Counted from the stretch's first letter, positions 23,184-34,697 are shown. The stretch is 64,000 bases of DNA from Prionace glauca (GCA_037974335.1 CM075760.1:3388859-3452858), one strand, 5' to 3'. Numbers and translations: made by a program. The notes: generated by a model not told the origin, from the letters alone.

Positions 23184-23726
23184 GGTGTCAGAGGGGGAGG
23201 ATCTGCACTCGGGAGGCTCAGACTTATCATCACCTCAGGATCTGTTGGAGTTTCTCAATTTATTGTAATTTGGATATCATCAGATTTTGAACATGGAAGG
23301 AAAAAGCATCGTTCACAGTGGGGACAAACCGTGCACATGTTCTGCATGTAGACGAGGACTCAGCCAATCACCTGGTTTGTCACAACGCAAGCACAGTCGC
23401 ACTGCAGGTGAATGTGGGAAGCAATTCAGTTCCCTACCCCAGCTGGAAATACGTTTATGTGGTCACTCTGAGGAGAGCCAATTCACCTGATCTGAGTCTG
23501 AAGGAATTCACTCAGTTATCCACATTGATGACAACCACATTGATGAGTTTACACTGAGAAGAGACCATTCTCCTGATCTGTGTACACAAAGGGATTTACT
23601 GATTCATTCACTGCTGAAACACCAGCAATTCAAACTGGAGAGAGAGAGAGAGAGACTGTTCACCTATACTGTGTGAGTGACTGACGGAGTCAGCCCACCT
23701 GCTGAAAAACCAGTGAGTTCACAAGT
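23184..23726 (+). pseudogene. C2H2 zinc-finger pseudogene, last exon (unit 4)
   Basis: Acceptor AATTTCACAG at 23183 is followed by the shared lead-in and the ancestral start context MEGKSIVHSGDKPCTCS. Only about 66 residues read before a stop (last cysteine pair CGKQFSS region), and finger remnants continue in other frames to about 23726. Fingers are damaged: the first lacks the HX3H pair (SQRKHSRTAGEC joins finger 1 to finger 2). Sister of the relic at 2479. Confidence 0.85.
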
Positions 23727-24093
23727 TACTGAACGTCGATAGTTTCCAAATCACTGACTTTAGTGTGAGTCATTTTCTTACCTGAGTCAATGTTATTTAA
23801 TTTATTGAACTAACATGGTCACAAGCCACATTGAACTAATTTAGAAGACATTTCAAAAACTAAACCAATTGCTGCATTATCAGAAATCAGCCAGGTTAGT
23901 CAAATAAAGATCATTAATTGCGAGACAATTAAAGAATAAGCAGTTGATCAATTAATGTTTTAGTAAAGTTGGTAAAATAACTGATAGGACAAAATCTCTA
24001 ATATTTTATGTTTTATAAAAACACATTAAGTACACAAGTCATAAGTCAATGGGAATTGTAAAATGGTTTATTTTCAGCCTGTCTGGACAGATA
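23727..24093 (+). other. 3' flank of zinc-finger unit 4
   Basis: Aligns with 3014-3345. No coding sequence. Confidence 0.6.
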
Positions 24094-24520
24094 TAGAACA
24101 TAGAACAGGCCCTTCGGCCCACGATGTTGCGCCGACCAGTTACAAAAACAATGACCCACTAGCCTAAACCAATCCCTTTTCATCCATAAACCTATCTACA
24201 GATCTCTTAAACGCCCCCAAACTAGGAGCATTTACAACTGCAGCAAGCAGGGCATTCCAATCCCTCACCACCCTGGTAAAGAACCTACCCCTGACATCCG
24301 TCCTGTAGCTACCCCTCCTTAATTTAAAGCCATGCCCCCTCGTGCTAGCTTTCTCCATCCGAGGAAAATGGCTATCACTATCCACCCTATCTAAACCTCT
24401 AATCATCTTATGTTTCAATAAGATCCCCTCTTAGCCGCCTTCTTTCCAACGAAAACAACCCCAAATCCCTCAGTCTCTCATCCTTCTTACCGTACGCCTT
24501 CTTAACAACCTTTGTTTATG
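24094..24520 (-). mobile_element. CR1-clade LINE 3' fragment (family B)
   Basis: Inverted 3' end, with a frame on the - strand at 24418-24164 ([19 protein letters not shown]). The 5' side is a short rearranged piece (24480-24515). It is absent from the paralogous site at about 3340, so it inserted after the unit duplication. Confidence 0.85.
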
Positions 24521-25146
24521 GTTTATTTGTTATGGTGGAGCTCTGGAACCTTTATGGCCTTGACAAGCTACATTCAGTTGGACAATGAATAAACCTTTAT
24601 CTGAGCTGTCTGACCTACCATCAGATTCTGCTAAAACAGAAGGAGATGCAAACAGGTGTCAGGAACCAAGTGACCAATTATTGTTTGACACTTAAACTAC
24701 AACTCTTACCTTCTACCTTAAATGACAGCATTGTTTGAAAGGTCAAGACAACATGTTTCATTAGGTAAAGCCAATGGGGTTAGTTCTTATCTCACTCTAG
24801 CTAAATTATTGACAGATGCTCTATTTCTGACAACCTGGTTGAGGAGGGCTTGCATTTTTAAATGTAAAATAAAGCTTTGAGAAGCCGTTTTTGTTCATGT
24901 GTTATCCATGTTTTGGGATTATCACTTCATCCTTTCAGCCGGATCCACGAAGCTAATTGTGAGAAGTCTTTACAATTGTTAAAGTTATACTTTCTCCTTC
25001 TACTGTTAATTACTGTTAATCGACGTGCTGCTTTTGAAGTTTCTGATTTGTTAACTTTCTACCGTCAGTGGTTAAATATATCTTTGGCGTTCATCATCTA
25101 AAGTGGGCATTCACTTCTGATGGTTGATGAATTTGAATTGATTTAC
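24521..25146 (+). other. Zinc-finger unit flank, paralogous to 3345-4350
   Basis: GGAGCTCTGGAACCTTTATG and GAGCTGTCTGACC, as in the first unit; no gene. Confidence 0.55.
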
Positions 25147-25256
25147 TTGGGGGGTGGGTGGGGAGGGGAGGAGGCTGGGGGGTGGTGGGTGGGTGGGGGT
25201 GGGGGTGGTGGGTGGGTGGGGGGGGGTGGTGGGAGGGTGGGGGGTGGTGTTTGGTG
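25147..25256 (+). repeat. G-rich tract (GGGTGG-type)
   Basis: About 110 bp are almost wholly G and T with many runs of 3-8 G, a strong G-quadruplex candidate on the + strand. Frames through it are artefacts. Confidence 0.85.
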
Positions 25257-25980
25257 GAGCTGCTTCATAAACACCCAATACAGCCTGTGCATGAACTTAA
25301 GCTGGGGTCACAATCAGAGATCCAGGTTAACGGCCTCTATCTTTGTGGGACTCTGATGATGTCACCCAGTCTCCATCTGATGATTTCATGCAGACTGTCC
25401 AATGATAGTGCAACCTTAGTGAAGAAAACAGTTTTGTTTGAGAAGGCAGCAAGTCCATTACTGAGAGATCAGCAAATGGATTTAATGGGAAAGACAGTGC
25501 GGCTGCACATGGACATGAGGAGTACCTTTAAGTCAATGAAAATGCACAATAGTTACATCATCTGGTGGCTATTATGCAACACATCTCCAAGGATATTGGC
25601 AAAGTAATGAACAAAGTCAGGGGAATAATGGAGACAGAGTCACTGCCACATTACATTCTTTCTCCAGGTGACTGGGAATTTAACTTTTCAGATGTCCATA
25701 TGATCAACAGCCTGCCTTGGTCTGCCCGTACCAAAACTATAGTTAAGAAAGCCCACCAGCACCTCTACTTTTCTTGAAATGGAAATTTTCCTGCTTCTTG
25801 ACTGTAGTAGAAAGACTCAACAAAGTCCAATCCAACAAGATAACTTGTCTTCATTTCCGAAAGACTGTGTGCAGTATTGGCAGAAACTTGAGTTCAGAGA
25901 GCCATCGTTATGACTTGCTAATTCTTCCTCAAGTCTGCGCTTACATAAAGAGTCAGTTCAGTATTTATACATAATCATTA
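25257..25980 (+). mobile_element. Probable relic of another LINE (L2/CR1 type), low confidence
   Basis: Near 25710-25777 the frame reads LPWSARTKTIVKKAHQHLYFS, like the C-terminal WS.NT..IVKKAQQRLYFLR block of fish LINE reverse transcriptases. Flanking sequence is too decayed to define ends. Confidence 0.4.
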
Positions 25981-26377
25981 TCAGCTTGTGTGACCAGAAC
26001 TTATTCAAAAATTCGATCAATAATAGCGTCATAAGCAATGTCATAAACAATGGTACAACTTGCTGATCTCTTTGTCTCATCAGCCATTCCTTTATCTTGT
26101 CCTTTGATAGAACAGAATAAGGCCAGTGAATCCTTCATCCCTGACCTTATCTTGTCTTACTCATACAGCCCTAGGTTATGCGGAGTCAGCCTTATCAGGT
26201 TTTGACTTTTTCTGGTCTTATTCATGTCTTAGGTTATGCAAAGTCAGTTTACCTTATTTTGTACCAAATACTTGACCAATTTTCCCATTATTACTTCATT
26301 CGTACAACTTCACACTTTCTCAGAAGACAAAGGAAAATATGGCATGTCAGCTACGATTCTCACCAACTTTTACAGTT
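25981..26377. other. No gene seen
   Basis: Contains an imperfect internal repeat (GTTATGCGGAGTCAGCCTTATC and GTTATGCAAAGTCAGTTTACC, about 26177 and 26232). Nothing else recognised. Confidence 0.4.
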
Positions 26378-27146
26378 AGAACATAGAACATGACAGCACA
26401 AACAGGCCCTTCGGCCCTCGAGTTGCGCCGATCGCATCCCACCAATCTATAGACCTATCTATAACCCCCAATCCCATTAAACCCCATATACTCATCCAGA
26501 AGTCTTTTAAAAGACCCCAGCGAGTTCGCCTCCACCACCGACGACGGCAGCCGATTCCATTCACTCACCACCCTCTGAGTGAAAAACTTACCCCTAACAT
26601 CACCTCTGTACTTCCCTCCCCGCACCTTAAATCTGTGTCCTCTCGTAGCGACCATTTCAACCTGGGGAAATAGCCTCTGAGAGTCCACCCTATCTATTCC
26701 TCTCAACATTTTATAAACTTCTATCAGGTCGCTTCTCAACCTTCGCCTCTCCAGGGAAAAGAGTCCCAGCTCCCTCAACCTATCTTCATAAGGCATGCCT
26801 CCCAGTCCAGGCAACATCCTTGTAAATCTCCTCTGCACCCTTTCAATAGCTTCTACGTCTTTTCTATAGTGAGGCGACCAGAACTGCGCACAGTACTCCA
26901 AATGAGGCCTGACGAGGGTCCTGTAAAGTTGCAGCATTACCTCCCGACTCCTAAACTCAATCCCTCGATTAATGAAGGCCAGTACACCATACGCCTTCTT
27001 GACCACCTCCTCCACCTGCGAGGCCGATTTAAGAGTCCTGTGAACCCGGACCCCGAGATCCTTCTGCTCTTCAACGCTACTAAGACCCCTGCCCTTAATA
27101 GTGTACTCGTTCATCCCGTTGGTTCTGCCGAAATGGACGACTACAC
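26378..27146 (-). mobile_element. CR1-clade LINE, 5'-truncated (family A)
   Basis: A 219-residue frame on - (27114-26455) encodes the post-RT domain ([36 protein letters not shown]). The 3' tail is a short (GTTCTAT)n. The 5' breakpoint falls at the same family position as 45287-46057. Confidence 0.92.
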
Positions 27147-27597
27147 CATATAAAACATTTTTCCCTTTTTTTGTTTTGGATTGCAGGTTCCGTAATATTT
27201 TCCTTGTATCTTAAGAAGGGAAGAAACCCTAGGAGATTTGAGGAAATACCTTACTATCTTTACTTCACTAAATCTCCACACAGTAGATTTTTGAAACAAG
27301 TTGAATGTCTGTTATACTGTGTGGTCGCTTAAGGTGTTTCAGATAAATGTTTTGTCACGAGTAATGGCTGAAGTTTAAGATAAAATATATTGTGAGCAGT
27401 AGTCGTACTGTTTTGTAAAAAAAAAACAAAAACAGTCCAGAACTTTATTTTAAATTGAATACAGGTAGGAGGGAGCGTGCGTGGGACGGGGATTTACACA
27501 TTTAGGAGAAAAAGCTGGGGGAAGAAAAGATTCCATTGTTTGTTCTGAATTTATATCCTATACTGACAGTGATGACATTTCTAAATTTGCTTTACAG
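27147..27597. other. No gene; probable zinc-finger unit intron
   Basis: Ends in a CTAAATTTGCTTTACAG acceptor (27597). Nothing else recognised. Confidence 0.4.
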
Positions 27598-27935
27598 AGC
27601 AGAAAGTGAGGATTTACAAATGGGAATCTCAAACCAAACATCACATTGAGATCAGAGAGTCTCCCAGTTCATCACAATGTGGATATCATGAGTTTCAGAA
27701 TCTGAATAAATGTTTGCTGAGTGTGTGAGAAAATATTTCAAAGATCAGTGTGACTGGAAAAACACTGACACGCACAAACCTGGGTGGGAGTGTTCTGAGT
27801 GTGGAAATAGTTTTACCAGTTACAGAGCCTGAAATAAAATTACTTCATTCACATGGGGAGAAACTGTACACGTGTTCTCTGTAGGGGCAAAGATTCAACT
27901 GATCATCAAATCTGGAGAGACACAAAGACAGGGAC
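27598..27935 (+). pseudogene. Zinc-finger gene relic (unit 5)
   Basis: After the acceptor come unit-typical blocks: AGGATTTACAAATGGGAATC, AACCAAACATCACATTGAG, GAGTCTCCCAGTTCATCACA. Then degraded finger codons follow (CATGGGGAGAAACTGTACAC; GGCAAAGATTCAACTGATCA). No frame holds a whole finger. Confidence 0.6.
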
Positions 27936-27959
27936 AACACGAAGAAACCAGACAAATAT

Positions 27960-28689
27960 AAAGAACAACTAAAATTACAGCGCAGGAATAGGCTCTCTGG
28001 ACCGACAAGACATCACCGACCATGCTGCCCATCCGTACTAAAAAAAAACCTACTGTTGCAGGGATCATTTCTCTCTATTCCCATCTTATTCATGTGTTTG
28101 TCCAGACACCCCCTTAAAAGTCATCATCGAATCCCCTTCCACTACCTCCCCGGCAGCAAGTTCCAGGCACCCACCACTCTCTGTGTATAAAACTTGCCTT
28201 GTACCCCTCTTTAAACTTTATCTGTCACATCTTAAACCTATGCCTCCGAGCAATTGTCTCTTCCATCCTTGGTAAAATCTTCTGATTATCCAATCTGTCC
28301 CTGCACGTCATAATCTTGAAGACTTCTATCAGATCGTTCCCCAACCTCCGTTGTACCAGTGAGAATAAAGCATGTTTCTTCAACGTCTCCTTGTAGCAAA
28401 TGCCCTCCATACCAGGGAACACCCTGACAAATCTTTTGTACACCCTCTCCAAAGGCTCCATATCCTTTCAGTAGTGTGTTGACCAGAATTCAACACTATA
28501 TTCCATGTGTGACCTAACTAATGCTCCATAAATGTGCAACATGACTAACCAATTTTTAAACTCAATACCACATTCGATGAAGGCAAGCACGTTGCATGCC
28601 TTCTTGACTATCTCCTGTATTTGTCTTGCCACTTTCAGTGACCCGTGAGCCTCAACACCAGACGTCTCTGCTTATCAATACTGTTAATA
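27960..28689 (-). mobile_element. Old CR1-like LINE 3' part
   Basis: Inverted. The frame 28461-28225 reads MEPLERVYKRFVRVFPGMEG and FKIMTCRDRLDNQKILPRME, the decayed post-RT domain of a CR1. Confidence 0.75.
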
Positions 28690-28768
28690 GTTTGCAGGAA
28701 GACTTAGATAAGTTGCAGAGCTGGAAGGGCCTGTTCTGCGCTGTAATGTTCTATGTTCTATGTTAAGG
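28690..28768 (+). mobile_element. Tiny internally deleted CR1 (family B)
   Basis: TTTGCAGGAAGACTTAGATAAG matches an internal RT segment of family B (cf. reverse of 21785-21830), joined directly to the 3' terminal GGGCCTGTTCTGCGCTGTAATG and the GTTCTAT repeat tail. Confidence 0.6.
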
Positions 28769-29034
28769 TTTCTGCCGTTTACTCTACATTTCTCACTTGT
28801 ATGAGCTACTAGAGACTAAGCGATTGATGTATGTTTTGAGGGACGGTATACTATTTGGAACTTCGTTGACAGCGTTCTCTGTAGTGAGATGTTGTTTCGT
28901 GCCACAGTTACCTATTCTTTGTGAAAGGTCATTTGATGTGACTATTGTGAGATGCTTGTCTCTGCTACATTAGCTACAGACGAACACAGTGGCTTTGGGA
29001 AGGTTCAGGAATCAACGCCATCGCTTATCTCTGG
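28769..29034. other. No gene seen
   Basis: Nothing recognised. Confidence 0.4.
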
Positions 29035-30356
29035 ACCTATCTGGACAAGATTTACGAGCATTTGGAGAGGTTTGACATGATCAGGAATAGTCAGCATGGA
29101 TTTGTCAAGGGCAGGTCGTGCCTTACGAGCCTAGTTGAGTTCTTCGATAATGTGACTGAACACATTGACGAAGGAAGTGCCGTGGACGTAGTGTACATGG
29201 ACTTCAGCAAGGCTTTTGATAAGGTCCCCCATGCAAGACTTCTTGAGAAGGTGAGAGGGCATGGGATCCAAGGGCCTTTGGCCTTGTGGATCCAGAACTG
29301 GCTTGCCTGCAGAAGGCAGAGAGTGGTTGTGGATGGGTCTTTTTCGGAATGGAGGTCAGTCACCAGTGGGGTGCCCCAGGGATCTGTTCTGGGACCCCTG
29401 TTGTTTGTCATTTTCATAAATGACCTGGATGAGGAAGTGGAGGGATGGGTTAGCAAGTTCGCTGATGACACGAAGGTCGGCGGTGTTGTGGATGGTCTGG
29501 AAGGATGTCAAAAGTTGCAGCAGGACATAGATAGGATGCAGGAATGGGCGGAGAAGTGGCAGATGGACTTCAATGTGTAGTAGTCCATTTCGGCAGAACC
29601 AACGGGATGAACGAGTACACTATTAAGGGCAAGGGTCTTAGTAGCGTTGAAGAGCAGAAGGATCTCGGGGTCCGGGTTCACAGGACTCTTAAATCGGCCT
29701 CGCAGGTGGAGGAGGTGGTCAAGAAGGCGTATGGTGTACTGGCCTTCATTAATCGAGGGATTGAGTTTAGGAGTCGGGAGGTAATACTGCAACTTTACAG
29801 GACCCTCGTCAGGCCTCATTTGGAGTACTGTGCGCAGTTCTGGTCGCCTCACTATAGGAAAGACGTAGAAGCTATTCAAAGGGTGCAGAGGAGATTTACA
29901 AGGATGTTTCCTGGACTGGGAGGCATGCCTTATGAAGATAGGTTGAGGGAGCTGGGACTCTTTTCCCTGGAGAGGCGAAGGTTGAGAGGCGACCTGATAG
30001 AAGTTTATAAAATGTTGAGAGGAATAGATAGGGTGGACTCTCAGAGGCTATTTCCCCGGGTTGAAATGGTCGCTACGAGAGGACACAGATTTAAGGTGCA
30101 GGGAGGGAAGTACAGAGGTGATGTTAGGGGTAAGTTTTTCACTCAGAGGGTAGTGAGTGATTGGAATCGGCTGCCGTCGTCGGTGGTGGAGGCGAACTCG
30201 CTGGGGTCTTTTAAAAGACTTCTGGATGAATATATGGGGTTTAATGGGATTGGGGGTTATAGATAGGTCTATAGATTGGTGGGGTTGATGCGATCGGCGC
30301 AACTCGAGGGCCGAAGGGCCTGTTTGTGCTGTAATGTTCTATGTTCTATGTTCTAT
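29035..30356 (+). mobile_element. CR1-clade LINE, 5'-truncated (family A)
   Basis: Reverse transcriptase (29062-29580): [61 protein letters not shown]. The post-RT domain follows in another frame (29544-30266). The break is a 10-bp deletion at about 29574 relative to the copy at 4841-4850. The tail is (GTTCTAT)n. Otherwise it is very similar to 4602-5636. Confidence 0.94.
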
Positions 30357-30589
30357 CTCTCAGCGAGCTCAGGTTTAATTTTCTGCTTGCCTCTTCTAAA
30401 ACCCATCCAGAATGTCAGAGCCCAGAAATCACTGCAGCCAGCGACAATCCCCAGTTAAACGTATCGGCTATCTTCCTATTTCATTTGTAAAGTCATTGTA
30501 TAGCAGATGTGTTCACGCTGACGGGGCTGTGACCCTCAGGCTAGTGTAGGACATGCAAGATTTTTGGGTATACGGCGGTCATTAACCTA
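30357..30589. other. No gene seen
   Basis: Nothing recognised. Confidence 0.4.
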
Positions 30590-31138
30590 CTGAAACAAAA
30601 AAAACGAAAATGCTACAAGAAAAAAAAATCCCACGAGGTCTAATAACAACGGTGGAGAGAGGAAAAAGCCAATGTTTCGACTTTGGATGACCATTTGTCA
30701 GATATTTAGACGAAGAAAATACAAAATAAAACACTATCAGGTTGCTGTTGGGGCTGTAACTGGACAAAGGGAATGTAAAGGATGATGATAAAGACTGATA
30801 AAGGTGCAGAGTACGTCCATGAAGGGGTTCAAATATGTGAATGGCGGAAGAAAGATGCAGATTATGAGAGGATAACCTGAGGAATGCAGCAGTTTGCACT
30901 CGGGGTAGAAGGGTGTGGATGCCGGGGGGTGGGGCGTGGACTTTGATTTGAGAACTAGATGGAGAGCGCGATTTCAGAAGTGGAAAATTCAAACAAGAAT
31001 ATGAATTAGTAATTAAAAAATCACATTAAAGGATGAAATAACATAGAATGAATGGATATGGGGTGATGATGATGTAGAGAGTTCAAGCTCTGGAATTGTT
31101 AATCTAACTTAAACCAATAAAATTAGCCGAAACACCAT
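30590..31138 (-). repeat. Probable Penelope-like element tail region
   Basis: Read on the - strand, the block at 30610-30710 has a CATCCAAAGTCGAAACATTGG-like motif seen near 38690. The rest is unclassified. It may be one element with 31716-32130, split by the CR1 between them. Confidence 0.4.
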
Positions 31139-31715
31139 TTAGAACATAGAATATTACAGCGCAGAACAGGCCCTTCGGCCCACGATGTTGCGCCGACCAG
31201 TTACAAAAACAATGACCCACTAGCCTATACCAATCCCTTTTCGTCCATAAACCTATCTACAGATCTCTTAAACGCCCCCAAACTAGGCGCATTTACAACT
31301 GCCGCAGGCAGGGCATTCCAATCCCTCACCACCCTCTGGGTAAAGAACCTACCCCTGACATCAGTCCTATAACTACCACCCCTTAATTTAAAGCCATGCC
31401 CCCTCGTGCTAGCTTTCTCCATCCGAGGAAAAAGGCTATCACTGTCCACCCTATCTAAACCTCTAAACCTCTAATCATGTTTCAATAAGATCCCCTCTTA
31501 GCCTCCTTCTTTCCAACGAAAACAACCCCAAATCCCTCAGTCTCTCCTCATAGGATCTCCCCTCCATACCAGGCAACATCCTGGTAAACCTCCTCTGCAC
31601 CCTCTCCAAAGCCTCCACATCCTTCCTGTAATGTGGGGACCAGAACTGCACACAGTACTCCAAGTGCGGCCGTACCAGAGTAGTGTACAGTTGCAACATG
31701 ACGCTGCGATTTAAT
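31139..31715 (-). mobile_element. CR1-clade LINE 3' fragment (family B)
   Basis: Frames on - at 31449-31225 and 31726-31475 encode [20 protein letters not shown] and [20 protein letters not shown]. The 3' end begins AGAACATAGAATATTACAGC on +. ATTT on both sides may be a short target duplication. Confidence 0.88.
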
Positions 31716-32130
31716 GAGGATTGCACAGAGATGGCATTAGCATGCGCTGGAGTGTCAGAATTGATTATCTTCTGTCAATGGCTGCCCAGGATGTGATCGA
31801 GGCATAAACTGTTCAGCCGATTCTGCTGCTCAACAAATGTTCTCTACGTCTCACCGATGTAGGGGACTGCGTTGAGGAGATGTGTCCTGCTCGCATGAAT
31901 AGTCAAGCAGCACCAGCACGGATAAATATCCCTATTATCATATTCGGCAGAGAGGTGCTTCTATTGTTGTTGTAAGCACTGAATTCTCCGTTGTTTTCGC
32001 ATGGTCATCATCTCTGAATCACATGCGTTCTGTGGCATTGTTTCCTGGCTGCAGCCGAGACAGAGGACTGAACGCAGCTGCTGCAGTCAGGTCGCTTTCC
32101 CATATTCCATGAGAGCATCAGCCCCCGGAA
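31716..32130 (-). mobile_element. Penelope-like element relic (GIY-YIG trace)
   Basis: On the - strand the DNA near 31835-31885 reads HLLNAVPYIGET, the YIGET core of a Penelope GIY-YIG nuclease of a family different from 19424-20275. Fossil, strongly decayed. Confidence 0.45.
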
Positions 32131-33467
32131 AATTGGTCCGGCCTAGTGAATAAATAGGTCCAGTCTGTGTTCAATATTCTCCTTTCTCATTTAGACAGGT
32201 TCGCTAAAGTCCATGGAACTTCCTCATAATAGTGCTCTCCATAGAGTAGAACTTATGTCCATGTTTCCATCATGTGTTGTACGAGTTTTTCACGGACTTA
32301 TGTATTACACTGGCTTTCAGGTGAGAGATTGTTCATTCTTAATTACAGCTGAACAAATACATAAAAACTCACGGAGACAGGAATTCTGGTTGAAGATGTA
32401 CTTTCTTGCCCAAGCCTGCTCCACATGTGTGGGAGAATGGTCTTGGAGCAGCCAAAATCTATTCTAAATTGCATCGTTAACAGCAGTACAATTATAAATT
32501 ATGAGATGTTGCTTGGCCCTGAGGTGCGATAAAAGTTTAGGGTCTTAGTGCATGAATTACAAACGACTAGTGCGCAGGTACAGCTCGCAACTAGGAAAGC
32601 TACTGGAATTGCATAATTTATTGAAAGGAGATTGAATAAAAATGGAGAGAATATATATTGAATTGCATAGAGCAAGATCAACTCTGGAGTGTTGTGTGGA
32701 GGAGGTCGGAGGTTGTGAAGGAGTGTTTCACCATCCTGCCCCCGTCCCTTACCATTCACCACAAACCGAACACGCCACCCCCATCTATAATTTGGAAGTA
32801 GACACGTCTTCGCAGGAAGATGAATATCAATGCAAACATTAAATTCACGTTCTTAGGACCAGGTTTTCCTCTGAGTACTTCTGACAGATATCGGAATGAC
32901 ACTACTTATGTCACTGTCTCCTGTCTGGCGAAGACATCGATGAAATTTACCCTAAAAATCTTACTAAATTTGTTTCAATGTCTTATGAATGAAGGGATAC
33001 AATGCTACCACCTGCTGCCTGCTCTCAGCTACTGCAGCCGCTGGCCCTTGTGAGTTTCAGAGAAATGCTGGAACGCGAATATTTATCTGTTAGAGATTGA
33101 AGTTTTCAACAGGAGACCGACTAGTGCATACCAATGTTTCGTCACAGCTCATTTTGATGTGAATAAGTTTCTGAGGAGCTGCCGAATATCCTCCCTTAAC
33201 CATATCAATGCATTCACTACCAGTAACCCCAGGCTCCAGTGCTTCCCATTCAATTATCAAAAACAAAATTCACAACTTCTTCCACTTCTTAGCTGCAACA
33301 CCTCCCGAACAATGTGAAGCATTTTACGCAGAGTGGCTTGCATTATTTAGTATTCACCTGCCGTGTGGCCATATCTAGAAATCAGATTCATTTCAATATC
33401 CAACTCTTCGGCATGATTCTTTTTTAGAAGATGAGAAATTTGCAAAAATCAATTAATGTTTTGGATA
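32131..33467. other. No gene seen
   Basis: Short frames only, without recognisable domains. 32540-32720 looks like a decayed LINE post-RT stretch (GTGCATGAATTACAAACGAC, GTGCGCAGGTACAGCTCGCA). Confidence 0.4.
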
Positions 33468-33692
33468 ACTGTGTGGAGTTTGCACATTCTGTCCGAGTCT
33501 GCGGGAGTTCCGTGCGTTTGTTCCCACAGTCCCAAAGTACACAAGTAAGATGGACTGTCCATATGAAATTTCCCTTAACGTAGCGGGCTAAATAAGTGGG
33601 GTTACGGAGGTAGGGTTTGGGCGGTATTGTTGGAGGTGCTGGGTGAATGTTCCGAATAGCCCCGTTCTGCATTGTAGTGATACTGTGATATG
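33468..33692 (+). mobile_element. SINE fragment
   Basis: ACTGTGTGGAGTTTGCACATTC, then TTCCCACAGTCCCAAAGTAC, ending GCATTGTAGTGATACTGTGA. The tRNA head is missing. Confidence 0.72.
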
Positions 33693-33876
33693 GCAGACAT
33701 TGATAATTTTAAATACTAGCATATGTCGAATTTTGCTGCTTTCTAGTCACATCTCAGACATTTCCACATCAATCAAACATTTCCCACCAAAACATTCACC
33801 CTGACGCCCGCTCCACTGCTTACAGCAGAGTAACTGTGAATTTGGAGTATGCGGTTGGCTTTATCGCTCAGGGGGG

Positions 33877-33935
33877 GCAGTTATCGTGTCGGAGTGGTTA
33901 ACGTGATGGAGTTCAAATCCATCGGGATATCCCGC
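33877..33935 (+). tRNA. tRNA-Ser-like relic (5' two thirds)
   Basis: GCAGTTATCGTGTCGGAGTG GTTAA matches the acceptor and D arm of a eukaryotic tRNA-Ser. The anticodon arm GATGGAGTTCAAATCCATC pairs well, and a variable-arm-like CGGGATATCCCG follows. The T arm and acceptor 3' strand are absent, so it is a pseudogene. The loop triplet would be TCA rather than the usual Ser TGA. Confidence 0.5.
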
Positions 33936-34342
33936 TTTTCATTCTTCCTGTTGTTTAACTGTGTGCCTGCAAAGTGAATTAAATCAAATCCATCCAAACA
34001 CTTGGCAGGTTTCACACTTCTTTTAATTCACAGAAACATTCACCGAATTTGTAAATGGAACAGAAATGAAACAAGTTTGGTGCTAGGCTTGATTTCAGTG
34101 TGTTGTCTCTCCTGAGGCCTTTGGTACTCTGGGTGTAATTCAATGTAATTCATTTCCCGGTCAGAATGAACAAGTTTTTTACCGTCAGAAAATCGTTCAC
34201 GTTAATTAAAACTGTAATCTTGAAATGGTACAGGGAAAATTCGAGTGAAAGATGGAAGGCGAGCTTGTAATGTTTGGAAGGTGAATGATGTCATTGATTG
34301 AGAGGAATGCATTGTAACGTCGCGGTTCCCTTTGGTCGTTTA
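33936..34342. other. No gene seen
   Basis: Nothing recognised. Confidence 0.4.
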
Positions 34343-34540
34343 AGAACAAAGAACAAAACAGCACGGGAAACAGGCCCTTCGGCCCAACGAGCCCGCGCCG
34401 CCGTCCCATGGTCAGTGACCTATTCATGATTTTAGTCTATGCCTAATGTGTGAGGATCAGGGAGGTCCAATATAGGGACAATTTGTTACCCAATCAATCA
34501 GCCTAAAAGCACATTTTTGGGATGTGGGAGGTAATTGTGA
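34343..34540 (-). mobile_element. CR1-like 3' tail and SINE fragment
   Basis: AAGAACAAAGAACAAAACAG...GGCCCTTCGGCCCAACGAG is the inverted 3' end of a CR1-like family also seen at 42065. 34445-34540 looks like an inverted SINE body piece. Confidence 0.55.
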
Positions 34541-34623
34541 AGTTAGGAATCAGAACACCAGATGGAGACATTTGGCTTCTTCTATGTTAAAAAACGGAGT
34601 GAGCGGTGCTTCTAACTCAGGGG

Positions 34624-34697
34624 GACCAGCTGGCTCAGTGGCTCGGGCGTAAGACTCTTAATTTCAAGATCGTGGGTTCGAACCACGCATTGAGCGC
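34624..34697 (+). tRNA. tRNA-Lys(CTT)-like relic
   Basis: D arm AGCTGGCTCAGTGGC, anticodon arm AAGACTCTTAATTTC (CTT), T arm CGTGGGTTCGAACCACG. Anticodon and T arms match eukaryotic tRNA-Lys, but the acceptor strands (GACCAGC and ATTGAGC) do not pair and the D arm is irregular. A pseudogene or SINE head is more likely than a working tRNA. Confidence 0.5.

Noticed and set aside
33877-33935. Selenocysteine tRNA (loop triplet TCA)
   Set aside because: Only about 59 nt of a tRNA-Ser-like body remain and the T arm and acceptor are missing.
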